The notes beneath the pieces were generated by a model that did not search any database, was not told the origin of the DNA, and was given only the letters and a program-made list of their open reading frames with translations. A stretch of 64,000 nt of DNA, taken from contig CP036434.1 of NCBI GenBank assembly GCA_007751475.1, positions 1,240,001 to 1,304,000 of the forward strand, read 5' to 3'. A program made the position numbers and the translations under genes. Shown here piece after piece: positions 39,238-47,239 of this stretch (position 1 is its first letter; every line of letters starts with the position of its first letter). The DNA is from Saltatorellus ferox. GTDB taxonomy: Bacteria; Planctomycetota; UBA1135; GCA-002686595.

Positions 39238-39646
39238 GCATACGCCGTCATTCACCCACGCTGGTGGGGTGGTTCTTCGTCTCCAGCCTGGCGCCTCGCC
39301 GCTCGTTCTCGTGGTGCGGCCTTCCAGCGGTAGCCGCTCGGAGTGGGTCCTGCCCAAGGGTCACATCGAACCGGGCGAGTCGGCCGAGGAAGCCGCGGTA
39401 CGCGAGGTCGCCGAGGAGGCCGGCGTCGCCGCATCGGACCCGCACTACGTCGGGTTCATTCGCTACGAAGCATCCCGCGGCCACGTGAGCTGTGCGTTCT
39501 ATTCGATGAACGAAGACGGGCCGGTCCCCTCGGAAGAGGACCGGCCCGTGGCCTGGCTCGGGCTCGAAAAGCTGCGCGGCCTGATGCGCTACCCGGAGAC
39601 GCTCGCGCTCGTGGAGAGAGCGATCGAGCTCCGAGCGCCCCGCTAA
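39236..39646 (+). CDS. Nudix hydrolase, diadenosine-polyphosphate type
   Basis: A 136-residue protein whose Nudix box is GHIEPGESAEEAAVREVAEE followed by AGV, a perfect Gx5Ex7REUxEExGU match. The order HAGGVVLR, WVLPKGH, then VGFIRYE resembles small Ap4A or 8-oxo-dGTP hydrolases. Its ATG (39236-39238) shares bases with the ATG of the divergent ABC gene on the other strand, so almost no room is left for a promoter. Its TAA stop overlaps the etfA stop on the opposite strand (39643-39646). Confidence 0.9.
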   Translation: MHTPSFTHAGGVVLRLQPGASPLVLVVRPSSGSRSEWVLPKGHIEPGESAEEAAVREVAEEAGVAASDPHYVGFIRYEASRGHVSCAFYSMNEDGPVPSEEDRPVAWLGLEKLRGLMRYPETLALVERAIELRAPR

Positions 39647-40587
39647 CCCTTCGCAGCCTTGATGGCTTCCGTCAGAGCGGGAACGATCTCGAAGGCGTCG
39701 CCCACGATGCCGTAGTCGGCGACCTTGAAGATCGGGGCGTCCGCGTCCTTGTTGATGGCGACGATCGTGCCGGAGGTGCGCATGCCCGCGAGGTGCTGGA
39801 TCGCGCCGCTGATGGCGACCGCGATGTAGAGCTGCGGAGAGACGGTCTTGCCGGTCTGGCCCACCTGCTCGCCGTGGGGGCGCCAGCCGAGGTCGACGAC
39901 AGCGCGCGAGGCGCCGACGGCGGCGTTGCCGAACGCGGCGGCGAGGTCTTCCAGCATGCCGAAGTGCTCGGCCTCCTGGAGTCCGCGACCACCGCTGACG
40001 ACGACGGGTGCTTCCTTGACGTCGAGCTTCGAGCTGCCTTTGGCCTCGACGCCCGTCACCTTGGCCTTGGCCACGGCGGTTATGGCGTGCTCGGCGGTCT
40101 CTCCGGGCGCGCCGCCTTCCGCTGCATTGAAGACGTTGAGGCGGGTCGTCGCGACGAGGACGTCGCCGCTCGTGCCGAGCGTGGCGAGCGCCTTGCCGGC
40201 GAGCCACGGGCGCTTGACATGGAAGCTGTCCCCGTCGGCTTTGAGCTCGATGCAATCGGTGAAGGGCGTCACGTCGAGGTGTGCGGCGACGCGCGGGGCG
40301 ATGTCCTTGCCGCGGTAGGTCGCGGCCGCCAGGAAACCCCGGGCGCCCTCGGACTTGCAGACTTCGGCGGCGGTGGCAGCGACGGCGTCCGAGCTGAACT
40401 CGGCCGGGCCGGTCAGGCAGATGGCCTTGGACGCGCCGATCGCGGTGGCGGCGGCAGCGGAGGCGCCTTCACCGGCAAGGATGGCGACGACGTCCGCACC
40501 GGCGCTCTTCGCGGCGCCGATGGCTTCGAGGCTGGCGCGGCGGACCTGTCCGTCCGCGTGCTCGCAGTAAACGATGACTTTTGACAT
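39643..40587 (-). CDS. etfA: Electron transfer flavoprotein alpha subunit
   Basis: A 314-residue protein, normal for the family. With EtfB it carries electrons from acyl-CoA dehydrogenases and related enzymes to the quinone pool. The C-terminal FAD domain shows [44 protein letters not shown] and [20 protein letters not shown]. The N-terminal domain is the usual Rossmann-like fold ([20 protein letters not shown]). It lies 24 bases after etfB on the minus strand, an obvious operon. No ETF-quinone oxidoreductase or acyl-CoA dehydrogenase gene is in the window. Confidence 0.96.
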   Translation of the reverse strand: MSKVIVYCEHADGQVRRASLEAIGAAKSAGADVVAILAGEGASAAAATAIGASKAICLTGPAEFSSDAVAATAAEVCKSEGARGFLAAATYRGKDIAPRVAAHLDVTPFTDCIELKADGDSFHVKRPWLAGKALATLGTSGDVLVATTRLNVFNAAEGGAPGETAEHAITAVAKAKVTGVEAKGSSKLDVKEAPVVVSGGRGLQEAEHFGMLEDLAAAFGNAAVGASRAVVDLGWRPHGEQVGQTGKTVSPQLYIAVAISGAIQHLAGMRTSGTIVAINKDADAPIFKVADYGIVGDAFEIVPALTEAIKAAKG

Positions 40588-40611
40588 GGCTGGGTGATTC
40601 CTGCGAGGAGC

Positions 40612-41367
40612 CTAGAGAACCTGCGCTTCGTTCTTCAGCGCATCGATGAGAGCGGGGATCGCGGCGACGCCTTCGCCGACGATGCGGCCTTCCTTGCGGG
40701 GCGCGGGGAGCGTGACCTCGACCGGAACGGCCTGGTTCGCCTCGAGCGAAACCTCGACCTCTTCGTAGGGCTTCTTCTTCGCCGCCATGATGCCCTTGAG
40801 GCCCGCGTACCGCGGCTCGTTCAGGCCCTTCTGGCAGGTGATGACGGCGGGGCAGCTGAACGAGACGGTCTCGACGCCGTGCTCGGTCTCGACCTTCGCG
40901 GTGCCGCTCGTGCCGGAGATCTCCAGCGAGATCACGTCCGTGATGCACGGCCAGCCGAGGTACGTCGCGACCATCGGCCCGACGGCGGCGTTGTCGCGGT
41001 CGGTGGCGACGCGGCCCATGAAGACGAGTTCGGCGCCCATGCTCTGGAGCTGCGCGGTCAGCGCCTTGGCCGTCGCGCGCGCGTCGCGGCTGTGCCACTC
41101 CTCGTCGACGAGAACGACGGCCTTGTCGCCGCCCTTCGCGAGGCACTCGCGGATCTCCTTGGAGCCGGACTTGGTGCCCAGCGTGAGCACGGTGACCTCG
41201 CCGGAGCCGAGGGCCTCCTTGGTCTTCACGGCTTCTTCGACGGCGATCTCGTCGTAGAACGAGATCATGTACTGGAGGCCAGCGCTGTCGAGCCCCTTTC
41301 CGTCGGCGGTCGGCTGGGCCACCGCTTCGGTCGTGGGCACGCGCTTGACACAAGCGACGATGTTCAT
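40612..41367 (-). CDS. etfB: Electron transfer flavoprotein beta subunit
   Basis: A 251-residue protein starting at the ATG at 41367 (MNIVACVKRVP), the typical EtfB N-terminus. It binds AMP and pairs with EtfA. Signatures: FYDEIAVEEAVKTKEALGSG, VTVLTLGTKSGSKEIREC, FMGRVATDRDNAAVGPMVAT and the C-terminal recognition segment EPRYAGLKGIMAAKKKPYEE, which docks partner dehydrogenases. It is the first gene of the etfBA operon. Confidence 0.96.
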   Translation of the reverse strand: MNIVACVKRVPTTEAVAQPTADGKGLDSAGLQYMISFYDEIAVEEAVKTKEALGSGEVTVLTLGTKSGSKEIRECLAKGGDKAVVLVDEEWHSRDARATAKALTAQLQSMGAELVFMGRVATDRDNAAVGPMVATYLGWPCITDVISLEISGTSGTAKVETEHGVETVSFSCPAVITCQKGLNEPRYAGLKGIMAAKKKPYEEVEVSLEANQAVPVEVTLPAPRKEGRIVGEGVAAIPALIDALKNEAQVL

Positions 41368-41500
41368 GGGAGTCTGGCGAGCGTTGGGCTCGGCGTGGGG
41401 GCTCAATAATCGAGTTTCAGGGCAAACAGATTACCCGCCACCGGTTCGCGCGTGGGGTCCCTACGGATCAGAACTCTCCGCCGCTCTCTCCGAATCCGAG

Positions 41501-41536
41501 GGCCCGATCGGCCCGATCGGCCTGATCGGCCCGATC
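41501..41536. repeat. 9-bp tandem repeat at the 3' end of lptB
   Basis: Four adjacent units of GGCCCGATC (one with a T), ending 7 bases before the minus-strand lptB stop at 41544. A related unit, GATCAGCCC, continues inside the last lptB codons. This suggests the array grew by slippage from the coding end. Confidence 0.85.
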
Positions 41537-41543
41537 AGCCCGC

Positions 41544-42332
41544 CTACTCGATCAGCCCGCGCTCTTCCTCGGCCGAGACGCCCCTGGCGGCGGGGGCCAC
41601 GTCGAAGTTCCGGCCCAGGTAGACCTCGCGGACCTTCGGGTCGGCGATCAGCTCCTCGGCGGTGCCCTCCCGCAGGATCTGGCCCTGGTGGATGATGTAG
41701 GCGCGCTCCGTGCTCTGGAGGGTCTCCCGGACGTTGTGGTCGGTGATCAAGATCCCGATGCCCTGGTCGCGGAGCTGCTGGATCAGGCCCTGGATCTCCT
41801 CGACGTTGATGGGGTCGACGCCCGCGAAGGGCTCGTCGAGCAGGAGGATCGACGGGCGGGTCGCCAGGGACCGCGCGAGCTCGAGACGCCGGCGTTCGCC
41901 GCCGGACAGCGTGTCCGAGCGGCTGGCCGCGAGGTGGAACAGCTCCAGCTCCTTCAGGAGGCGCTCTGCCTCGCTGTGTCGCTCGCGTCGACCGAGCGGA
42001 AGCGCCTCTAGCACGGCGAGGACGTTGTCCTTGACCGTCATCTGGCGGAAGACGCTGGACTCCTGGGGGAGGTAACCCATGCCGAGGCGCGCTCGGCGGA
42101 ACATGGGCAGCTTCGTGCAGTCCTTGCCGCCCAGCGTGACCGTTCCCTCGTCCGGAACGACCACGCCGACCGTCATGCGGAAGCTGGTGGTTTTCCCTGC
42201 CCCGTTCGGACCCAGAAGCCCGACGATCTCGCCGGGCTCCACGTGGAACCCGACACCGTCGACCACGCGCCTGCCCTTGTAGGACTTGACGAGTCCGCGG
42301 ACGTCGAGGGGCGGTTGATCTTTGTGCGACAT
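41544..42332 (-). CDS. lptB: LPS-export-type ABC ATPase
   Basis: A 262-residue cytoplasmic ATPase of the LptB type, powering transport of lipopolysaccharide-like lipids from the inner to the outer membrane. Walker [16 protein letters not shown], the family-typical [18 protein letters not shown] (Q-loop), signature [15 protein letters not shown], Walker [21 protein letters not shown] and H-loop [10 protein letters not shown] are all present. The C-terminal tail beyond residue 240 is longer than usual and Ala/Glu-rich. The lptCAFG genes are not adjacent; the nearest upstream gene is signal peptidase I, 440 bases away. Confidence 0.92.
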   Translation of the reverse strand: MSHKDQPPLDVRGLVKSYKGRRVVDGVGFHVEPGEIVGLLGPNGAGKTTSFRMTVGVVVPDEGTVTLGGKDCTKLPMFRRARLGMGYLPQESSVFRQMTVKDNVLAVLEALPLGRRERHSEAERLLKELELFHLAASRSDTLSGGERRRLELARSLATRPSILLLDEPFAGVDPINVEEIQGLIQQLRDQGIGILITDHNVRETLQSTERAYIIHQGQILREGTAEELIADPKVREVYLGRNFDVAPAARGVSAEEERGLIE

Positions 42333-42774
42333 GGGTTTGCGTTCGCTGGAAACTTAATGTGACGGCGTTCCTTGACGAACGGCGCGAGGTTGGCAGCGCG
42401 TGGGGAAAGTGGATGAATGGATGAGCGTGGTCCGCCGGGCGTCGGGAACGATCCTCGGGGGTGCCTGGACGGTACGGCGAGTCGAGCGGGCCAGATTTCC
42501 CTAAGTCACTCGAACGACTGGATTTGGGCCGGTCTTGAGGCGCCGTCGGACGGCGCGCGGGAGGGGACAGGTGCGGCCACACCCGTCGCCTTGCGCGCGG
42601 CCTCGATCTGGGGATACGTTGTGGATAACTCGTGCGAAGACTTGTCCGTGAAGTGTCCTTTACCGGATCTGCACGGTCGTGGCGCTCCGGCCCGAATGGA
42701 TGCGGCCCGAATGGATGCGGCCCGAGCGGATGCGGCCTGGGTGGGCGCAGCAAGCCTCGCCCCAGAATGCCGCC
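42333..42774. other. 442-base intergenic region between lepB and lptB
   Basis: No supported gene. It contains the 15-bp triple repeat at 42691-42735 and one perfect DnaA-box 9-mer (TTATCCACA on the minus strand, 42620-42628). Open frames on both strands in this stretch are Ala/Arg-rich and have no family features. Presumably it carries the minus-strand lptB promoter, but no consensus elements stand out. Confidence 0.6.
42691..42735. repeat. 15-bp tandem repeat near the lepB stop
   Basis: Three units of CCCGAATGGATGCGG (42691-42705, 42706-42720, and 42721-42735 with two changes). A decayed fourth unit follows. The array lies 40 bases downstream of the minus-strand lepB stop at 42775. Confidence 0.85.
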
Positions 42775-44376
42775 TCAGCGGACCCACTTCAATCGGTAGA
42801 CGTCGTGCTGCGGTGCGAGGGGCCAGACGACCACGACGGCCCGTCCTCGAATCAGCTCGCGCGGGACGAACGAAAAGTGCTCGTCAGGGAGTCGCTCCGT
42901 GGTCTGCGGGTCGAGGACGTGGAGTTCACCCAGTTCGTCCCGCAGGAAGATCTGCTTGGCTCCGACTTGCTGGGGGACATAGCGGGGGTTGCTCTCAGGG
43001 TGGGAGACCATCTGGCCCGTGCGGGGGTTGATGGCCTGCATCTCCCTGGAGTTGCCGCGGACGATGCCGCCGTCCCCGTCCATCAGCTGGAACTGCGCGA
43101 GGCTCCAGTCGCGTCCGTCCGACGAGTCCTGGGAGTTGTCGCCGAGGACGAGGTAGGCGTCCTCCGGGATGTTCCACTCGGTGACCGGGTTCCGACCGGA
43201 CGTCTCGGTGTAGAAAATGTCGCGCCAGATCTTCAGGTCCTCGATCGAGGTGCCTCCGCCGGCGTCGTCGGCGACGTCCACGGTGATCCGGGACTCCATC
43301 ACGTGGCGAGCTTCATTGGGGCTGATGGCAGGCGGGATCTCCAGGGAGGCCACGAGTTCGCCGTCGACGCGGAACTCCAGGAGGTCGTTGAGGTTCTGGA
43401 CCTCGACCTCGACGGAGTCGCCCGCCTTCAGCTGATAGGCGACCGCCTCGGAGGTGCTTTCACCTTCGAAGCCAGGGCCCGTGGCCGAAATGGCCCTGGT
43501 GTCCCCGGTCGCCTCCGGTCCCCTGAGGGTAAAACGGAAGCGGCGGTCCCCTTCGTGCAGGATGAACGTCACGGCGCTGACCCCGGGCGCGGCCGTGACC
43601 TCGGCGGCCACCCGCAGATCGGTCACGTCGTTCCACTTGGAGCGCTTGTTCTTCTCGGAGATCTTGCCGATCACGCCCGCCGGGTAGCCATCGAGGTAGC
43701 CGTCGCGGATGGACTCGAACTCCTGCGGGTAGGTCATACGGCCGTTACCCTTGGTCCGGAGGGTGTCGCCGTCATCCGTCGAGGCGAGCGTCCAGCTCTC
43801 GGGACGTCGCTTGCCTTCCCATTCACCGTGGGTATCGATGCGACGGAGCTGGGCGTCCTGGATCGCGCGCGGCCGGCGCAGGACCCGGGGTTCCTCTCCT
43901 TTCGGCTGGATCCAGGCGTCGCCGCCCTGGAGGAAGAGGCGTTCGCCCGGCATCCCGACGATGCGCTTGATGAAGTTCTTCGAGCTGTCGAGCGGGTACT
44001 TGAACACCGCGATCTCGAAGCGTTCCGGGTCGCGGTAGTGGTAAGAGAACTTGTCGACGATCACGCGGTCGTAGATGCCGGTCTCTTCGTTGCCCATGAG
44101 CGTGGGCTGCATCGATCCTGTCGGGATCTTGTAGGCCTCCAGCACGAAGTACTTGAAAAGCACGATCGTGACGATCGAGATGGCGACCGCCTCGATGTTG
44201 TCGCGCCAGGGGTGGGCCTTTTGCGCCTTCTTCCGCGCTTCCTTCTCCAGAGCTCGTGCGCTCTTGCCCGCAGGAGCTTGGCCCGTGGTGGGGCTCCCAC
44301 CCTGCGAGAGGACGGAAGTCTTGGGCGCGGTGGAGACGTACTCTCCCTTTGTCTTGGCGTCTTCTTGGTCGGTCAC
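42775..44376 (-). CDS. lepB: Signal peptidase I with large insertion
   Basis: A 533-residue protein, about twice the usual length, starting at GTG 44376. A membrane helix at about 62-78 (EAVAISIVTIVLFKYFV) is preceded by a charged N-terminus. The catalytic Ser88 lies in YKIPTGSMQPTLMG and the general base Lys137 in NFIKRIVGMPGE. The conserved C-terminal box GDNSQDSSDGRDW appears only near residue 430. Between about 155 and 420 is an inserted region with beta-sandwich character (SVEVEVQNLNDLLEFRVDGE, ISATGPGFEGEST), similar to concanavalin-like or LamG-type folds. The enzyme cleaves signal peptides at the outer face of the inner membrane. The insertion may bind substrates or the envelope. Confidence 0.92.
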   Translation of the reverse strand: MTDQEDAKTKGEYVSTAPKTSVLSQGGSPTTGQAPAGKSARALEKEARKKAQKAHPWRDNIEAVAISIVTIVLFKYFVLEAYKIPTGSMQPTLMGNEETGIYDRVIVDKFSYHYRDPERFEIAVFKYPLDSSKNFIKRIVGMPGERLFLQGGDAWIQPKGEEPRVLRRPRAIQDAQLRRIDTHGEWEGKRRPESWTLASTDDGDTLRTKGNGRMTYPQEFESIRDGYLDGYPAGVIGKISEKNKRSKWNDVTDLRVAAEVTAAPGVSAVTFILHEGDRRFRFTLRGPEATGDTRAISATGPGFEGESTSEAVAYQLKAGDSVEVEVQNLNDLLEFRVDGELVASLEIPPAISPNEARHVMESRITVDVADDAGGGTSIEDLKIWRDIFYTETSGRNPVTEWNIPEDAYLVLGDNSQDSSDGRDWSLAQFQLMDGDGGIVRGNSREMQAINPRTGQMVSHPESNPRYVPQQVGAKQIFLRDELGELHVLDPQTTERLPDEHFSFVPRELIRGRAVVVVWPLAPQHDVYRLKWVR

Positions 44377-44439
44377 GGCGTCCGTGAGGATACAGGCGAC
44401 CGAGGGGCGAGGGGCGCCCGGATTTCCGTTTGCAGGAGC

Positions 44440-44907
44440 CTAACCGGGCACCGTGTGCAAGAGGAGCTCGATGGGGCGGTCGCGGTCTTGCTGGTGGACT
44501 TCGAGCACGCACCAGCCTCCGCCCGGGAGATCCCATGCCGACACGAGTGACATCGTGCAGTGCGCCGCCTGGAGGACCGGTGTCGGAAGGCCACTCGGGG
44601 TCCAGGACGCCTCGTCGATCTCGACGGACTGGCCAGGTCCGAGCCGGTCGTTCATGTGCGACTCCGCGCGTCGGAAGAGCCGTGCCGCCTCCTGAACGAT
44701 CGCGTCGAACGCCTCGTCGTCCTGACCGTCGAAACTGGTCGAGCGCGCGATCACGGGGGACGGCGCGGCGGTGCCCGTCGACGCGAGTTGATAGCTGAGC
44801 GGATCGTCGGCCTTCAGGAAGTCCTCCACCGCGATCTCCGGAAGGCGCATCACTTCCCAGCGTTCATCGTCCTCCACTTCGGTCATGGGGTCCTCCACTT
44901 CGGTCAT
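44440..44907 (-). CDS. Hypothetical protein
   Basis: A 155-residue protein from ATG 44907, or 148 residues from ATG 44886; the two starts come from a 21-base duplication encoding MTEVEDP. No family is recognised. The sequence is acidic and soluble without signal or membrane segments: EVMRLPEIAVEDFLKADDPL, a helix DAIVQEAARLFRRAESHMND, and a C-terminal strand region SAWDLPGGGWCVLEVHQQD. It sits upstream of lepB on the minus strand (63 bases) and is divergent from the parB-like gene. The regular beta strands near the C-terminus support a real protein; function is unknown. Confidence 0.6.
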   Translation of the reverse strand: MTEVEDPMTEVEDDERWEVMRLPEIAVEDFLKADDPLSYQLASTGTAAPSPVIARSTSFDGQDDEAFDAIVQEAARLFRRAESHMNDRLGPGQSVEIDEASWTPSGLPTPVLQAAHCTMSLVSAWDLPGGGWCVLEVHQQDRDRPIELLLHTVPG

Positions 44908-44911
44908 GGGC
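44870..44911. repeat. 21-bp direct duplication at a start codon
   Basis: Two adjacent copies (44870-44890 and 44891-44911) of TCCTCCACTTCGGTCATGGG plus one base, differing only in the last base. Each copy carries an in-frame ATG on the minus strand, so the hypothetical gene has two equivalent starts. Confidence 0.9.
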
Positions 44912-45076
44912 AGAAGTGTAGCGCGGGGGCTGGAATCCATCACTTGCGTCGGTCCCGCGTTCGCCATGACCGGATGGAAAGGATCGACCGGTACTTCGAG
45001 ATTCCCACGCGGGAGGTCGGTCCCTATCATCCCCCGCCCTTTCCGCCGCAGCCCCCTCCCAAAGAAGGAAACGCCC

Positions 45077-45967
45077 GTGATCGTCACCGCCCGAAAGCTC
45101 TCCGAAGTGAAGCTCAACAACGAATATCTTCGCGTCGATACCGATGTGTCCGCGCTGAAGAAGAGCCTGGAGAGCGTGGGCCTCATCAACCCTGTCACGG
45201 TGAACCTGGAGAACGAGCTGCTCGCGGGCGCGAGGCGCTTCCAGGCGGTCAGCGAGCTCGGCTGGGAGGAGATTCCGGTCCAGGTCGTGGATCGCGACGA
45301 GCTGGTGCAGGAGCTGATCTCGATCGACGAGAACCTCGTGCGCGCGCCGCTCAATCACCTCCAGCTCGAGAAGTGCCTGAATCGCGGCCGCGAACTCTAC
45401 GAGTCCCTGCATCCGACCGCCAACAAGGTCGACCTGTCGGCGGAAGAGCCGACCGGCGAAGAAAAACAGAAGCAGAAGGAGCTCGACGAGCAGGACGAGG
45501 ACTCGTTCGCCGCGATCACCGCCGAGAAAACAGGGCTATCGAAGTCGGTCATCAAAGGCGCGATCAAGCGCGATGCCCTCGCCTCGGACGCCGTGAAGAA
45601 GGCTCGCGGCGCGGGCGAGCTGAACGCCACGAAGACCAACGAGATCATCAAGCTCGACAAGGAGAAGCAGGAAGAGATCCTGCCTCTCATCGCCGATAAG
45701 ACCGTCAAGGAGACGCGCAAGATCGTGGCGGCGGCCAAGGCGGGCGGCGTCGAGGCCGCCGTCGAGGTCAGTGCCCAGGTCGTGCCGCTTCCCCGCGAGT
45801 ACAGCCAGATCCTCAGCCCCGTGAAGCGCGTCAACAAGAACATCACGCGCATCCTGGTGGAGGAGCTGCGCTACGACGGGCCCGAGCGGAAGAAGATCAA
45901 CGAAGAGCTGCGACAGTTGAGGGACAATCTCGTGCAGTACTTCGAAACGATCGGCGCGGGCGAGTGA
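45077..45967 (+). CDS. ParB-like nuclease-domain protein
   Basis: A 296-residue protein from GTG 45077, preceded by AAGGA at good spacing. The N-terminal ParB/Srx-type domain has IVTARKLSEVKLNNEYLRVD, GLINPVTVNLENELLAGARR (in place of the GERRxRA box) and ELISIDENLVRAPLNHLQLE. A charged linker (TGEEKQKQKELDEQDEDS) leads to a helix-turn-helix-like region TAEKTGLSKSVIKGAIKRDA, then coiled helices and a C-terminal dimerisation-like helix. No parA is nearby and there is no plasmid context, so a chromosome-partition role is not certain. It might instead be a ParB-related transcription or DNA-binding factor. Confidence 0.82.
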   Translation: MIVTARKLSEVKLNNEYLRVDTDVSALKKSLESVGLINPVTVNLENELLAGARRFQAVSELGWEEIPVQVVDRDELVQELISIDENLVRAPLNHLQLEKCLNRGRELYESLHPTANKVDLSAEEPTGEEKQKQKELDEQDEDSFAAITAEKTGLSKSVIKGAIKRDALASDAVKKARGAGELNATKTNEIIKLDKEKQEEILPLIADKTVKETRKIVAAAKAGGVEAAVEVSAQVVPLPREYSQILSPVKRVNKNITRILVEELRYDGPERKKINEELRQLRDNLVQYFETIGAGE

Positions 45968-46029
45968 ACGCGCCGCGCCGATCCAGAGGACTTCTGGGGC
46001 GCTCACGGGGGACTTCCCCTGGCCCCTGA

Positions 46030-46085
46030 ATCACCGCAGCGGGATCACCGCAGCGGGATCACCGCAGCGGGATCACTGCAGCAGG
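46030..46085. repeat. 14-bp tandem repeat across a stop codon
   Basis: Four adjacent units of ATCACCGCAGCGGG (46030-46043, 46044-46057, 46058-46071, 46072-46085). The last is diverged and encodes the final residues and the stop codon (46073-46075) of the minus-strand secreted-protein gene. The other three extend beyond the gene. Confidence 0.9.
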
Positions 46086-47143
46086 ATCGCCAGGCCATCC
46101 GAGAAGTTCGACGTCGGTATGCCGCCCGAGCTGTCGCGGAACCAGCACTGGAAGCGCCAGGTCTCGCCCGGGTTCGCCGCGGCGCCTCCATTGGGCTGCG
46201 GGAGGTTCGTCAGATCGATCGGGAGCGTGATCGTTCCGTCGAGCCCCGAGTTCTGAATCTGGCCCGGGCCCACGAAGCGTCCGACCGCTCCACTGAGGCA
46301 GAGGTTGCCGGCGGAACCACCGGGGTTCATGGCGAACCCCGCGGTTTGCGAAGTGATGAAGAAACCGAAGACGAGGTTCGGCGCCGAGGAGCACTCGAGG
46401 GTGACGCTGTTCGCGTTGACGACCGGCGAACCTGAGGCGCTCATCGTGGCCGCGACACCGGACGAGTTCGCGTTCGGCATGCAGTAGTTCGTGCCTACGG
46501 GAGTGGGGAGCACCACGATGCTGGAACCCTGGGTACCGAGGTTGTCGATACGGATGTTCACCCCTTCGACCGCGCTGGCTCCGTCGACGGTGAGCTTGCT
46601 CAGATGCTCGTTGCGGAAGTCGTTCGGCGTCTCGAGAAGAAACTGCAGCGTGGAGCCGAGCGTGATGTTGATCGTGGACCCGTTCACCGGGTTCGCCGGA
46701 TCGCGAAAGATCACCTGGCTCGTGCTGTCGACATCGAGGAAGGTGCGGTTGCGGATGAAATAGGGCTCGAAGCTCGCGCCATTCACGATGTTGACGGTGA
46801 TTCCGTTGGCGCCGCCCGTTTCGCCGCCCAGACCATCGTTCCCCGACGCAAACACGCGCAGGTTGTCGATGCGGATCGTGAAGCCGTCGGCCACGGTGAA
46901 GGCTTCCTGTCCCGGAAGGTCGGGGATCAGCGCTTCCTGCCCCGGCCCCATGAGGATCACGTTGTCGAGGATCGGGATCGTGTAGTCGATCACCGTCACG
47001 GTCGAAGCGGTGAGGTCCCAGTTGGCCTCGCGAAAAATGCCCGCACCCACCGCGCCCGTCCAGACGATCTGCGCGGAAGCGGAGGCGGTGAGCGCTGCCG
47101 TCAGGCTGGCCAGCGCGATGGAGGTAGAGAACCGGATCTTCAT
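46073..47143 (-). CDS. Secreted protein with planctomycete-type C-terminal module
   Basis: A 356-residue protein with a clear signal peptide (cleavage after SASAQ, about residue 25). Residues about 26-210 are a beta-rich region with Asn/Gly/Ser/Thr composition (for example FTIRIDNLRVFASGNDGLGG), like right-handed beta-helix surface proteins. The last 140 residues form a module that recurs in the neighbouring gene: a Cys-containing NYCMPNANSSGVAATMSASG, GNLCLSGAVGRF, and WRFQCWFRDSSGG followed by a terminal NFSDGLAILL. No Pfam name is known to me for this module. Surface location is inferred from the signal peptide and composition. The stop codon lies inside the 14-bp tandem array. Confidence 0.82.
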   Translation of the reverse strand: MKIRFSTSIALASLTAALTASASAQIVWTGAVGAGIFREANWDLTASTVTVIDYTIPILDNVILMGPGQEALIPDLPGQEAFTVADGFTIRIDNLRVFASGNDGLGGETGGANGITVNIVNGASFEPYFIRNRTFLDVDSTSQVIFRDPANPVNGSTINITLGSTLQFLLETPNDFRNEHLSKLTVDGASAVEGVNIRIDNLGTQGSSIVVLPTPVGTNYCMPNANSSGVAATMSASGSPVVNANSVTLECSSAPNLVFGFFITSQTAGFAMNPGGSAGNLCLSGAVGRFVGPGQIQNSGLDGTITLPIDLTNLPQPNGGAAANPGETWRFQCWFRDSSGGIPTSNFSDGLAILLQ

Positions 47144-47190
47144 GCGATCAGCCTAGCACGGCAAGGCAAGGCCGGCACGGCCATCAGGAA

Positions 47191-47222
47191 GGCAGGAGCG
47201 ACTCATTCGAATCGTCCCTGCC
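47191..47222 (-). terminator. Possible terminator
   Basis: A hairpin with outer stem GGCAGG/CCTGCC (47191-47196 with 47217-47222) plus an inner 3-bp extension, 18 bases after the minus-strand stop of the 580-residue secreted protein. Only a weak T-rich run follows. Confidence 0.45.
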
Positions 47223-47239
47223 TCCCCGTGAGATGCGGA

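Noticed and set aside
42620..42628. DnaA box as a sign of a replication origin
   Set aside because: Only one perfect 9-mer was seen, there is no cluster and no AT-rich unwinding region, and dnaA, dnaN and gyrB are not nearby. The ParB-like gene alone is not enough.
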